This document shows, piece by piece, positions 54,174 to 64,000 of a stretch of DNA of 64,000 bases. Below the pieces are notes generated by a model. That model had not been told where the DNA came from. It made no database searches and worked only from the letters and a program-made list of their open reading frames with translations. This stretch comes from Pseudomonas hamedanensis (GTDB lineage: Bacteria; Pseudomonadota; Gammaproteobacteria; Pseudomonadales; Pseudomonadaceae). Numbering within the stretch: the stretch's first letter is position 1; each line of letters opens with the position of its first letter. The stretch spans positions 5,558,501 to 5,622,500 of the forward strand of contig NZ_CP077091.1 in NCBI RefSeq assembly GCF_014268595.2, in the 5' to 3' direction. The position numbers and the translations under genes are program-made.

Positions 54174-57010
54174 GCCAGGAACGCTACGGCATCCGCCGCT
54201 TTGCCCTTTTGAACACCGCCGGTTACAGCCTCGGCCTGTTCCCGCTGGAAGAACCGCTGTCGGTCTACGGCGCGAACAACCTCGGTAAATCGGCGTCGAT
54301 CAACGCGTTGCAATTCCCGATTCTGGCGCGCATGTCAGACATGAGTTTCGGCAAGTACAGCCTCGAACAATCGCGGCGTTTCTACTTTGCTTCCGACACC
54401 AGTTACATCCTCGTCGAAGTCAATCTGCCCCACGGCCCGCACGTGATCGGTGTGGTCGGCCGCGGCCCGGGCGGTGGTTTCGGTCACCAGTTCTTCGCCT
54501 ATGCCGGCAAGCTCGATCTGGCCCATTACCAGAAAAACGACACCTGCCTGCGCCAGAAAGAACTGTTCAGCAATCTCGAGAAAGAAGGCCTCAAAGCCTA
54601 CGAACTCAAGCCGGACGAACTGCGCCGTTTGCTGGTCGGCGGTCACACCTCGATCCCGCTCGACCTGACGCTGATCCCGCTGCGTTCGACCAGCGAGCAG
54701 AGCCTGAAGACTTTCCGTGCGCTGTTCATCAACTTGCTGCACATGCGCGAAATCACCGCGGCCAAGCTCAAGCAACTGTTCCTCGATGCTTTCGAGCACA
54801 GCTTGCGTTCCGGCAGCGTCGATTACATCGCCGCGTGCGAAGAAGCCTTCCGCGATGTGCGGCGCATGGAGCAGGATTACAACTCGCTGGTGGCTGCCGG
54901 CCCGTTGGTTGAAGCGTTGGCCAACGGCGTGAAGCAGCGCGACGTGCTGCGCGGCAAATTGCATCGCCTGTCGCCGCTGCTCGATTCCTTGCTCGGCACC
55001 TGGTCGGACTACGCCACAGCGCGCAAGGAAGAGCTGACCATTCAGGCCGAACATTACCGCCGCGAGCAAGACGATCTGCAAAACGATCAGCGCGGCGGCA
55101 CACAGGAACTGATGCGCCTGGAGCGCGAGATTTCCGGCATCCAGCGCTGGCTCGGCGAGCTGTCGGTGTTGAAAAACCGCTTCGCCCTGGTCGATGACGT
55201 CAAAGTGCTCGAGCAGCAATTACTCGCCGCGAAAGATGCCCACGACGAACTGGCCGGTGCCTTGGCGCAGTCGCGTCAGTTCAGCGCCGAAGATCTCGAA
55301 GAGCGCCTGCGCGATCTGGAAAAACGCCTGAAGTCGGTGAAGCAGCAACTCGATCACGCCGACAACAACAGCTACGCGCGCCTGCGCGAAGAGTTTTCGC
55401 AACAGGACGTCGAGCGTCTGATGCGCCTGTTCAACAGCGCACTGTTCAGCCTGCCGCTGGGCGAACACGGCATTACCCTCGATGAGAACGGCGAGTGGGT
55501 CAAATCGGTCGAGCTGATTCTTGATGGCTTCAAAGGCGAGCGTTTCGAAGTGCCGGGTCTGTCCATCGACATCTCGCACATCGAGCCGCCAGCTCTGCAA
55601 GCGCTGGCCGACCGCGCCGCGCTGCGTGATCAGAAAGAGCGTCTGGAAAAAGAGCTCAAGCAGCTGAAGACCCAGCAAGCCGTGGCCGCCGACCGCGCCG
55701 CGAGCAAGACCCAGACCGAAGCGCTGTATCAACAAGTGCTGGACGCGCAGAAAGCCCTGGAAGATTTCCGTCGCACCCAGACCCTGAGCGCCGAAGAAGG
55801 CGACAAGCTCGAACAACTGGCGCAGATGGAAGCCGCGCAGGACGAACTCAAGCGCTCCAGCGACGCCTTCACCGAGCGCGTCCAGCAACTGTCGGCCAAG
55901 CTGCAATTGGTCGGCCGGCAGATCGCTGACATGGAAGCCAAGCAACGCACTCTCGACGATGCATTGCGCCGTCGTCAGTTGCTGCCGGCAGATCTGCCGT
56001 TCGGCACGCCGTTCATGGATCCGGTCGATGATTCGATGGACAACCTGCTGCCGCTGCTCAACGACTATCAGGACAGCTGGCAGGGCCTGCTGCGTGCCGA
56101 CGGCCAGATCGAAGCGCTGTACGCGCAGGTCCGTCTGAAAGGTGTGGCGAAGTTCGACAGCGAAGACGATATGGAGCGGCGTCTGTCGTTGCTGATCAAC
56201 GCTTACGCGCACCGCACCGATGAGGCCCTGACCCTGGGCAAGGCGCGCCGCGCCGCAGTCACCGACATCGCCCGGACCCTGCGCAACATCCGCAGCGACT
56301 ACGACAGCCTCGAGCATCAATTGGCGCTGTTCAACCGCGAGATCAACAAGCGTCAGGTCTCCAACCTGCAGAGCTTCCGCATCGTCCTTGCGCCGAACAA
56401 GGAAGCGCTCAAGCACATCGACCAGATCATCCACAGCGCCGGGCAGTACGAAGAAGGCGAAACCCTGTCGGTATTCGACCTGAGCCAGAGCGCCGAGCAG
56501 GACAACAAGAACGAAGAGGCCAAGGAATACCTGGCGCGGCTGGTGGCGGCAAACCACAACCAGCTCGGTCTCAAGGACTTGTTCGAACTGGCCTTCGAGA
56601 TCACCAAGGTCAACGGTCAGCCGGTGATCCACACCGACATCGATGGCGCGGCGTCCAACGGTACGACCATGACCATCAAGGCGCTGACCAACATGTACTT
56701 GTTGCTGCACTTGATGGACCGCGATCTGGCCGGCCGCGTGCGTCTGCCGTACTACCTCGACGAGGCGGCGGACATCGACGAGAAAAACCAGGCGGCCTTG
56801 CTGGAAACCAGTCTGCAACTGGGCTTCGTGCCGATTCTGGCGAGCGTGAAGCCGCAGGTCTGCGCCAGTGTGGCGATTGACCTGGAAGGTGGCAGCGGCC
56901 CGGCGGGGATCTACATCGATGAGGCGGACTGGAAGTACATCCGCCGGCATGATGCGGTCAAGGCCACGTTGAATGTTCAAGCGGATGAGCCGGAGCTGGA
57001 TGCGGTTTGA
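54170..57010 (+). CDS. mksB: Condensin MksB, SMC-type ATPase
   Basis: The motor subunit of the condensin. The 946-residue protein has the N-terminal Walker A loop YGANNLGKSASINALQF (residues 33-49), two long coiled-coil stretches (about 290-420 and 470-620) around a short hinge, a third helical stretch, and a C-terminal Walker B (LPYYLDEAADIDEKN, near residues 858-872). This is the size of P. aeruginosa MksB, shorter than E. coli MukB. No MksG/JetD nuclease gene follows: a terminator and then the LetB gene come next. This is thus a condensin, not the four-gene Wadjet anti-plasmid form. Confidence 0.93.
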   Translation: MSQERYGIRRFALLNTAGYSLGLFPLEEPLSVYGANNLGKSASINALQFPILARMSDMSFGKYSLEQSRRFYFASDTSYILVEVNLPHGPHVIGVVGRGPGGGFGHQFFAYAGKLDLAHYQKNDTCLRQKELFSNLEKEGLKAYELKPDELRRLLVGGHTSIPLDLTLIPLRSTSEQSLKTFRALFINLLHMREITAAKLKQLFLDAFEHSLRSGSVDYIAACEEAFRDVRRMEQDYNSLVAAGPLVEALANGVKQRDVLRGKLHRLSPLLDSLLGTWSDYATARKEELTIQAEHYRREQDDLQNDQRGGTQELMRLEREISGIQRWLGELSVLKNRFALVDDVKVLEQQLLAAKDAHDELAGALAQSRQFSAEDLEERLRDLEKRLKSVKQQLDHADNNSYARLREEFSQQDVERLMRLFNSALFSLPLGEHGITLDENGEWVKSVELILDGFKGERFEVPGLSIDISHIEPPALQALADRAALRDQKERLEKELKQLKTQQAVAADRAASKTQTEALYQQVLDAQKALEDFRRTQTLSAEEGDKLEQLAQMEAAQDELKRSSDAFTERVQQLSAKLQLVGRQIADMEAKQRTLDDALRRRQLLPADLPFGTPFMDPVDDSMDNLLPLLNDYQDSWQGLLRADGQIEALYAQVRLKGVAKFDSEDDMERRLSLLINAYAHRTDEALTLGKARRAAVTDIARTLRNIRSDYDSLEHQLALFNREINKRQVSNLQSFRIVLAPNKEALKHIDQIIHSAGQYEEGETLSVFDLSQSAEQDNKNEEAKEYLARLVAANHNQLGLKDLFELAFEITKVNGQPVIHTDIDGAASNGTTMTIKALTNMYLLLHLMDRDLAGRVRLPYYLDEAADIDEKNQAALLETSLQLGFVPILASVKPQVCASVAIDLEGGSGPAGIYIDEADWKYIRRHDAVKATLNVQADEPELDAV

Positions 57011-57031
57011 TCGGCTTTAGTTGAAGGTAAT

Positions 57032-57071
57032 AAAAAGGGCCGCGATCTGTTGGGATCGCGGCCCTTTTTTA
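57032..57071 (+). terminator. Rho-independent terminator of mksFEB
   Basis: The stem AAAAAGGGCCGCGATC / GATCGCGGCCCTTTTT with loop TGTTGG is followed by further T. It stands about 22 bases after the mksB stop. Confidence 0.93.
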
Positions 57072-57102
57072 TTGTCTGGGATATGTGTTGATTAGCAGGG
57101 CC

Positions 57103-57173
57103 CTATCGCGAGCAGGCTCACTCCTACAGTTGGAATGCGTTCCCCTGTGGGAGCGGGCTTGCTCGCGAAGGCG
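57103..57173. repeat. Mixed REP pair (two REP classes)
   Basis: A ctatcgcgagcaggctcact copy is followed by a tgtgggagcgggcttgctcg copy with about 20 bases between. The two classes are normally paired with themselves, so this is a mixed pair. It lies between the mksB terminator and the LetB-type gene. Confidence 0.85.
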
Positions 57174-57201
57174 TCTTGATAGACGCCACATAAACTTCAG
57201 A

Positions 57202-59505
57202 TTACTTACCGAGCTGAATCTTCGGCGCCCAAGTCAGCCACTCATCCTCAAACTTGTCGAACAACGGGAATGTCTGCTCGGCCCGCGCCGGATTGCCCAT
57301 GCGCTCGCCGTCCGGGGTGGCGAAAGCGATACCGCCCTGAATCAGCGTCTCCAGCGACTCGGTTCGCACCGTCACACCTTTGAACAAACCGTAATCGAAA
57401 CCTACGCCACTGGTGTTCCAGAATCGACTGCCGCTGCGCACCAGCGGCGCGTACTTCGGCTCGATCAGAATGTGCACCAGCACGCGATCCGCGGTCAGCC
57501 CCAGTTCATATCCGGTCACTTTGCCGACCGTGATTTCACGGTAAGTCACCGGCACGCCTGGTTTCAGCGAGCCACGACGGGCAGCGCTCAATACCAGACT
57601 CAGGCCGGCTTCCTGCCGGGTGACTTCCGGTGCTTGCGCCAAGGCGACAAAGTTTTTCTGCGGCCCGAAATTTTTCACCGAGGGCTGTACCTCGATGTAT
57701 TTACCGGTAACGAGGGTTTCCAGATTTTCAGTCTTGATCAGCCCCAATTCCGGCTTGACCACCCAGAACTGACTGCCCACGCGGGCGATCTTGTCCGGCA
57801 CCTCGGTGATCCGCGCAGTGAGGATGACCGACTGCAGATCGTCGGTCAGATCGACGCTTTCGATCTTGCCGACATCCAGCCCCTTGAAGCGGACCGGCGT
57901 GCCGCTGCGCAGGCCATCGGCGCGGTCGACCTTGATCGTGACCACCGCACCCTTCTGATTGGCATCGTCATGGCTGGCGAACAGACGGAAGCGCGGGATA
58001 CGTTTTTGCAGCGGCGCCTTGGCCTGCGGTGTTTCAAAAGCGATGCCGCCGGCCATCAAGGTTTGCAGTGATTCACTTTTCACCTGGATGCCACCGGTCA
58101 GGCCGCCTGTCAGCGTAATGCCGCTGACGTTCCAGAAGCGCGTCGACGCGTTAACCAGATTCTCGTATTCCTTCTCGATGTGCACACCGATGACCACTTG
58201 CTGACGGGTCCTGGAGAACTGATAGCTCTGCACCGAACCGACCTTGACCTGCTTGTACAGAATCGGACTGCCGACCTCGATCGAGCCAAGGGCATCGGTG
58301 AACAGCACCAGATGCAGGCCCGGCGAACGCAGATCCAGCGGCGGCGCCTTGGGTCGTGCCTCAAACTCGCGCTTCGGCGCCGCGCCTTTATCACCGGGGC
58401 GCACTGCGATGTAGTTACCCTTCACCAACGCTTCCAGGCCGGTGATGCCGGCCAGGGAAATCGACGGTTTGACCACCCAGAACTGCGTGCCATCGACCAG
58501 ATAATCTTCAGCCAGCGGGTCGAGGGTCAGCTCGGCGGTGGCGCTGTTCAGGTCCGGATCGACCTTGAGCGCCTTCAGATTGCCGACCTGAATGCCTTTG
58601 TACATCACCGGCGTGCGGCCGGCTTGCAGGCCTTCGAAGTCACTGAGTTTGACCTTGACGCGGATGCCGGCAGCGGCGGCGTCAAAGTCCTCATACAGGC
58701 GGAACGGCAGGCTTGGATCAGTCGGTGGACTGTCCTTGCGATTCTCCGGGGTCGCGAACGCGATACCGCCAGCGACGATGCTCGCCAGCGATTCGCTGCG
58801 CACTTTCACCCCGGACAGGTTGGCGTCGATACTGATGCCGCTGGCGTTCCAGAAGCGCGTGTGTTTGCGCACCAGTTTGGCGTAAGTCGGCTCGATGAAG
58901 ACTTTGAGTTCTACCGTGCTCTGATCTTCCGAGAGCAGGTAACTTTTGATCTGACCCACTTTGATCTGCTTGTAGAACACCGGACTTCCACGGCTCAGCG
59001 AACCGAGCCGATCCGCCTTGATGGTCAGGTGCAAGCCTGGCTGGGCGTCAGACAGCGGCGGCTCTTCGGCGAGCGCCTTGAACTTGCGCACGGGTTCGCC
59101 TTCCCCGGGGCTGATCGCCACGTAGTTACCGGAGACCAGGGTTTCAAGCCCGGTGATACCGGCCAAGGTCACGCTCGGTTTGACCAGCCAGAAACGCGTG
59201 CTGGTCTTGAGGTATTGCCCGACATCCTTGTTCATCTCGATAGTGGCGATCACCCCTTTGGAGTTGCCTTCATCGTCGAGTTTGAGGGTCTTGACCTTAC
59301 CGACCGACATGCCTTTGTACATGACCTCGGTCTTGTTGGCCTGGATGCCTTCACCGCTTTCGAAACGCACCTGGATCTCGATGCCGGTCTCGGACCAGGC
59401 ACGCCAGCCAAGCCAGCCGCCGATGATCAGCGCAATCAGAGGCAGTACCCAAATGGCAGACCAGTTGGAAGCCGGTCGGGTTTTCGCTACAGGCAAATCA
59501 GTCAT
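57202..59505 (-). CDS. LetB/PqiB-like intermembrane lipid transport protein with six MCE domains
   Basis: A 767-residue protein that forms a periplasmic tube from inner to outer membrane in this family and carries phospholipids. One N-terminal membrane helix (WVLPLIALIIGGWLGW) is followed by six MCE repeats of about 115-122 residues starting near 41, 157, 278, 394, 516 and 631, each with the pattern GxxVxYKGxxVGxV. E. coli LetB (YebT) has seven and PqiB three, so this is an intermediate form. It is the last gene of a three-gene unit with two LetA-like proteins; its start overlaps the gene before it by eight bases. Confidence 0.9.
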   Translation of the reverse strand: MTDLPVAKTRPASNWSAIWVLPLIALIIGGWLGWRAWSETGIEIQVRFESGEGIQANKTEVMYKGMSVGKVKTLKLDDEGNSKGVIATIEMNKDVGQYLKTSTRFWLVKPSVTLAGITGLETLVSGNYVAISPGEGEPVRKFKALAEEPPLSDAQPGLHLTIKADRLGSLSRGSPVFYKQIKVGQIKSYLLSEDQSTVELKVFIEPTYAKLVRKHTRFWNASGISIDANLSGVKVRSESLASIVAGGIAFATPENRKDSPPTDPSLPFRLYEDFDAAAAGIRVKVKLSDFEGLQAGRTPVMYKGIQVGNLKALKVDPDLNSATAELTLDPLAEDYLVDGTQFWVVKPSISLAGITGLEALVKGNYIAVRPGDKGAAPKREFEARPKAPPLDLRSPGLHLVLFTDALGSIEVGSPILYKQVKVGSVQSYQFSRTRQQVVIGVHIEKEYENLVNASTRFWNVSGITLTGGLTGGIQVKSESLQTLMAGGIAFETPQAKAPLQKRIPRFRLFASHDDANQKGAVVTIKVDRADGLRSGTPVRFKGLDVGKIESVDLTDDLQSVILTARITEVPDKIARVGSQFWVVKPELGLIKTENLETLVTGKYIEVQPSVKNFGPQKNFVALAQAPEVTRQEAGLSLVLSAARRGSLKPGVPVTYREITVGKVTGYELGLTADRVLVHILIEPKYAPLVRSGSRFWNTSGVGFDYGLFKGVTVRTESLETLIQGGIAFATPDGERMGNPARAEQTFPLFDKFEDEWLTWAPKIQLGK

Positions 59506-60127
59506 GGTCGTCGTCCGACTCCGTGTTATCCCAAATCAGTCGGGGATCGAAAGTTACTGCGGCGAGCATCGTCAGGATCACCACACTGGCGAAGGCGATG
59601 GCGCCAAGGTTGGCTTCGACACTGGCTAGCCGGCCGAAGTTGACGACCGCCACGAGAATGGCGATCACAAAAATATCGAGCATCGACCAGCGGCCAATGA
59701 ACTCAATGAAGCGGTACATCCAGATGCGCTGACGGGCCGACAACGGCTGACGTCGCTGCACCGAAAACAACAACAGCGCGATACCGACCAGTTTGAAAGT
59801 CGGCACGAGAATACTGGCGATGAACACCACGGCGGCGATCGGAATCATGCCGTGCTGCACCAGTTGAATCACCCCGGACATGATCGTGCTCGGATCCCCC
59901 TGGCCCAGCGAACTGACCGTCATGATCGGCAGCACATTGGCCGGGATGTAGATAATCGCCGCGGTGATCAGCAAGGCCCAGGTTCGCGCCAGGCTGTTCG
60001 GCCGGCGCGCATGGACCAATGCACCGCAGCGGGTGCAGGTTTGCTCATCGGTGTCCGCGGCCTGTCTGTTCAATTCGTGACATTCGATGCAAATCAGAAT
60101 GCCCGCATCAATCGCCCGCATGAGCAT
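59498..60127 (-). CDS. LetA/PqiA-like membrane protein, second half
   Basis: A 209-residue inner-membrane protein with an N-terminal zinc-ribbon (CIECHELNRQAADTDEQTCTRCGALVHAR, cysteines in CxxC pairs) and about four membrane segments (LARTWALLITAAIIYIPANV, MIPIAAVVFIASILVPTFKL). This corresponds to one half of E. coli LetA/PqiA, which is a single protein of about 420 residues with two such halves. The start is at 60127 or 60121. It overlaps the preceding gene by 20 bases and the MCE gene by eight. Confidence 0.88.
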   Translation of the reverse strand: MLMRAIDAGILICIECHELNRQAADTDEQTCTRCGALVHARRPNSLARTWALLITAAIIYIPANVLPIMTVSSLGQGDPSTIMSGVIQLVQHGMIPIAAVVFIASILVPTFKLVGIALLLFSVQRRQPLSARQRIWMYRFIEFIGRWSMLDIFVIAILVAVVNFGRLASVEANLGAIAFASVVILTMLAAVTFDPRLIWDNTESDDDHD

Positions 60128-60767
60128 CTTCTCCTGATAACGCCTGCCAGATCTGATGGGGTGACATCACCACTTCCAGCCAGACCTGGACCAACAACAA
60201 ACCAATGAAACACACCAGGCCCAGGCCAACAGTGATCGCTGCCATGTCCGCCAACTTGACGATCGCCACCAGCACACCCATGAGGTACACCTCGAGCATC
60301 CCCCAATCTTTGAGGTGGTGATAAATGCGGTACAGCAGCAAGCCGTAGCTGCGGCCGACGTTAAAACGAATGGTCAGCAAAACGAACAACTGACACAACA
60401 ACTTCACCAGCGGTATGGCCATGCTGCACAGAAAGACAACAATCGACACACCCTTCATGTCCGTGTTGAACAGGCCGAGTACGCCACTCCAGACCGTATC
60501 CTGGGAAGATTGTCCGAGGATGTTGAGCTGCATGATGGGTAAAAAATTTGCCGGGATGTACAACAGCAATGCTGCGATCACCAAGGCAAGGCTGCGCTGC
60601 ACCACGTTATGGCGGTGGGCATATAACTCATAACCGCAGCGTGGGCAGAGCGCTTTTTCGCCGTGGGCAAGTTGTGGCTTGCGCATCAGCAGGTCGCACT
60701 CATGACAGGCCACCAAGTCTTCCAGCGGTAAATCTGACAGCCCGGGGGCGTCAACCGACTCTGACAT
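60108..60767 (-). CDS. LetA/PqiA-like membrane protein, first half
   Basis: A 219-residue inner-membrane protein with zinc-ribbon cysteines (CHECDLLMRKPQLAHGEKALCPRCGYEL) and about four membrane segments (SLALVIAALLLYIPANFLPI, SIVVFLCSMAIPLVKLLCQL). It is the other half of a split LetA, first in the operon. LetA proteins drive or gate lipid passage through the MCE tunnel. Confidence 0.88.
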   Translation of the reverse strand: MSESVDAPGLSDLPLEDLVACHECDLLMRKPQLAHGEKALCPRCGYELYAHRHNVVQRSLALVIAALLLYIPANFLPIMQLNILGQSSQDTVWSGVLGLFNTDMKGVSIVVFLCSMAIPLVKLLCQLFVLLTIRFNVGRSYGLLLYRIYHHLKDWGMLEVYLMGVLVAIVKLADMAAITVGLGLVCFIGLLLVQVWLEVVMSPHQIWQALSGEDAHAGD

Positions 60768-60870
60768 ACAGGCTCTGGCTCCGAATAAGGTGGGGCTATT
60801 CTAGTGTTCTGCTTCGAAAATAACTGTGCAATTTTGTTCGTCATTACGAGCAAAACTTTTCCGCAGGCAA

Positions 60871-60906
60871 AACAAAACCCCAACTGCTTTCGCAATTGGG
60901 GTTTCG
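60871..60906 (-). terminator. Terminator of the rRNA operon
   Basis: On the minus strand, AAACCCCAATTGC / GCAGTTGGGGTTTTG with loop GAAA is followed by T. It stands just after the 5S gene. Confidence 0.9.
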
Positions 60907-60915
60907 GAATTTAAT

Positions 60916-61031
60916 CTTGACGATGACCTACTCTCACATGGGGAAACCCCACACTACCATCGGCGATGCATCGTTTCACTGCTGAGTTCGGGATGGGATC
61001 AGGTGGTTCCAACGCTCTATGGTCGTCAAGA
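60916..61031 (-). rRNA. 5S ribosomal RNA
   Basis: The minus-strand sequence (TTGACGACCATAGAGCGTTG start, ending in GTAGGTCATCGTCAAG) is a complete gammaproteobacterial 5S rRNA of about 116 bases with self-complementary ends (CTTGACGA / TCGTCAAG). It lies downstream of the 23S gene, the usual order in the operon. Confidence 0.96.
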
Positions 61032-61205
61032 AATTCGGGTACCGAATCGTGGCCATCTGGCCGCGCTTCAGCAAATTGGGTATGTGACAGCTTTCGGTGT
61101 TTCCGTGAGATTCAAACTTTCGGTTCGTTTCGTCTTCACACACCGCAATCTGGTGCTCTTTCGCTTTTCAGCTCGAAGCAAGCAAATTGCTTGGGTGTTA
61201 TATGG

Positions 61206-64000
<2,795 letters not shown>

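Noticed and set aside
55220..56980. 586-codon minus-strand frame inside mksB
   Set aside because: Shadow of the coiled-coil coding region. No ribosome binding site or known domain.
52202..57010. Wadjet (JetABCD) defence system
   Set aside because: The nuclease gene jetD/mksG is missing; the three-gene form fits a chromosomal condensin.

Overview
This window is a chromosomal stretch of a fluorescent Pseudomonas, most likely of the P. fluorescens/P. koreensis side of the genus. The support is the gene order (mqo, hpt-upp-uraA, hemH, pagL, murI-moeB-prmC-prfA-hemA, lolB-ispE-tRNA-prs-rplY-pth-ychF, rimI, mksFEB, a LetA/LetB lipid transport operon, then an rRNA operon), which follows from memory the P. 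aeruginosa PA4640-PA4690 order with insertions, together with GC-rich codon use and many Pseudomonas-type REP inverted pairs.

Layout. 0.6-7.1 kb: malate:quinone oxidoreductase, purine and uracil salvage (hpt, upp, uraA) and ferrochelatase. 7.1-18.3 kb: a photo-stress block. A divergent promoter region and a second promoter both carry paired TGTACA boxes and drive a renalase-like FAD enzyme with a Trp-rich small protein, and a ten-gene unit: DUF523/DUF1722, a MerR-type regulator of the LitR class, DNA photolyase, an NTF2-fold protein, an SDR, an FAD desaturase-like enzyme, DUF1365, a Cfa-type methyltransferase, a DUF2878 membrane protein and a YkgJ-type cysteine-cluster protein. 18.5-31 kb: pagL, the murI-to-hemA operon (minus strand), then a plus-strand run from a TPR lipoprotein to ychF, with tRNA-Gln between ispE and prs.

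31-48.9 kb is more variable: MFS transporters, two chemotaxis transducers, tRNA-Met followed by an AT-richer accessory insert, gamma-glutamyltransferase, a decayed HigBA module, a LysE exporter, a flavin reductase, a short-chain fatty acid transporter, an orphan MNT nucleotidyltransferase, an unrecognised secreted protein and a SET-domain methyltransferase gene. The accessory insert holds a three-gene ATGA-coupled operon of unknown function and an XRE regulator/SymE pair.

49.4-64 kb returns to core genes: carbonic anhydrase, rimI with the cryptic DNA polymerase III psi gene, the MksFEB condensin operon without a nuclease gene, a split LetA with a six-MCE LetB, and the 5S and 23S ends of an rRNA operon on the minus strand (23S runs off the window).

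The best candidates for undescribed biology are the three-gene unknown operon beside tRNA-Met (35.3-37.0 kb), the XRE-SymE unit with a possible LexA box, the TGTACA-controlled photo-lipid operon, and the SET gene whose upstream region carries four separate inverted repeats. No insertion sequence, integrase or CRISPR array was seen.
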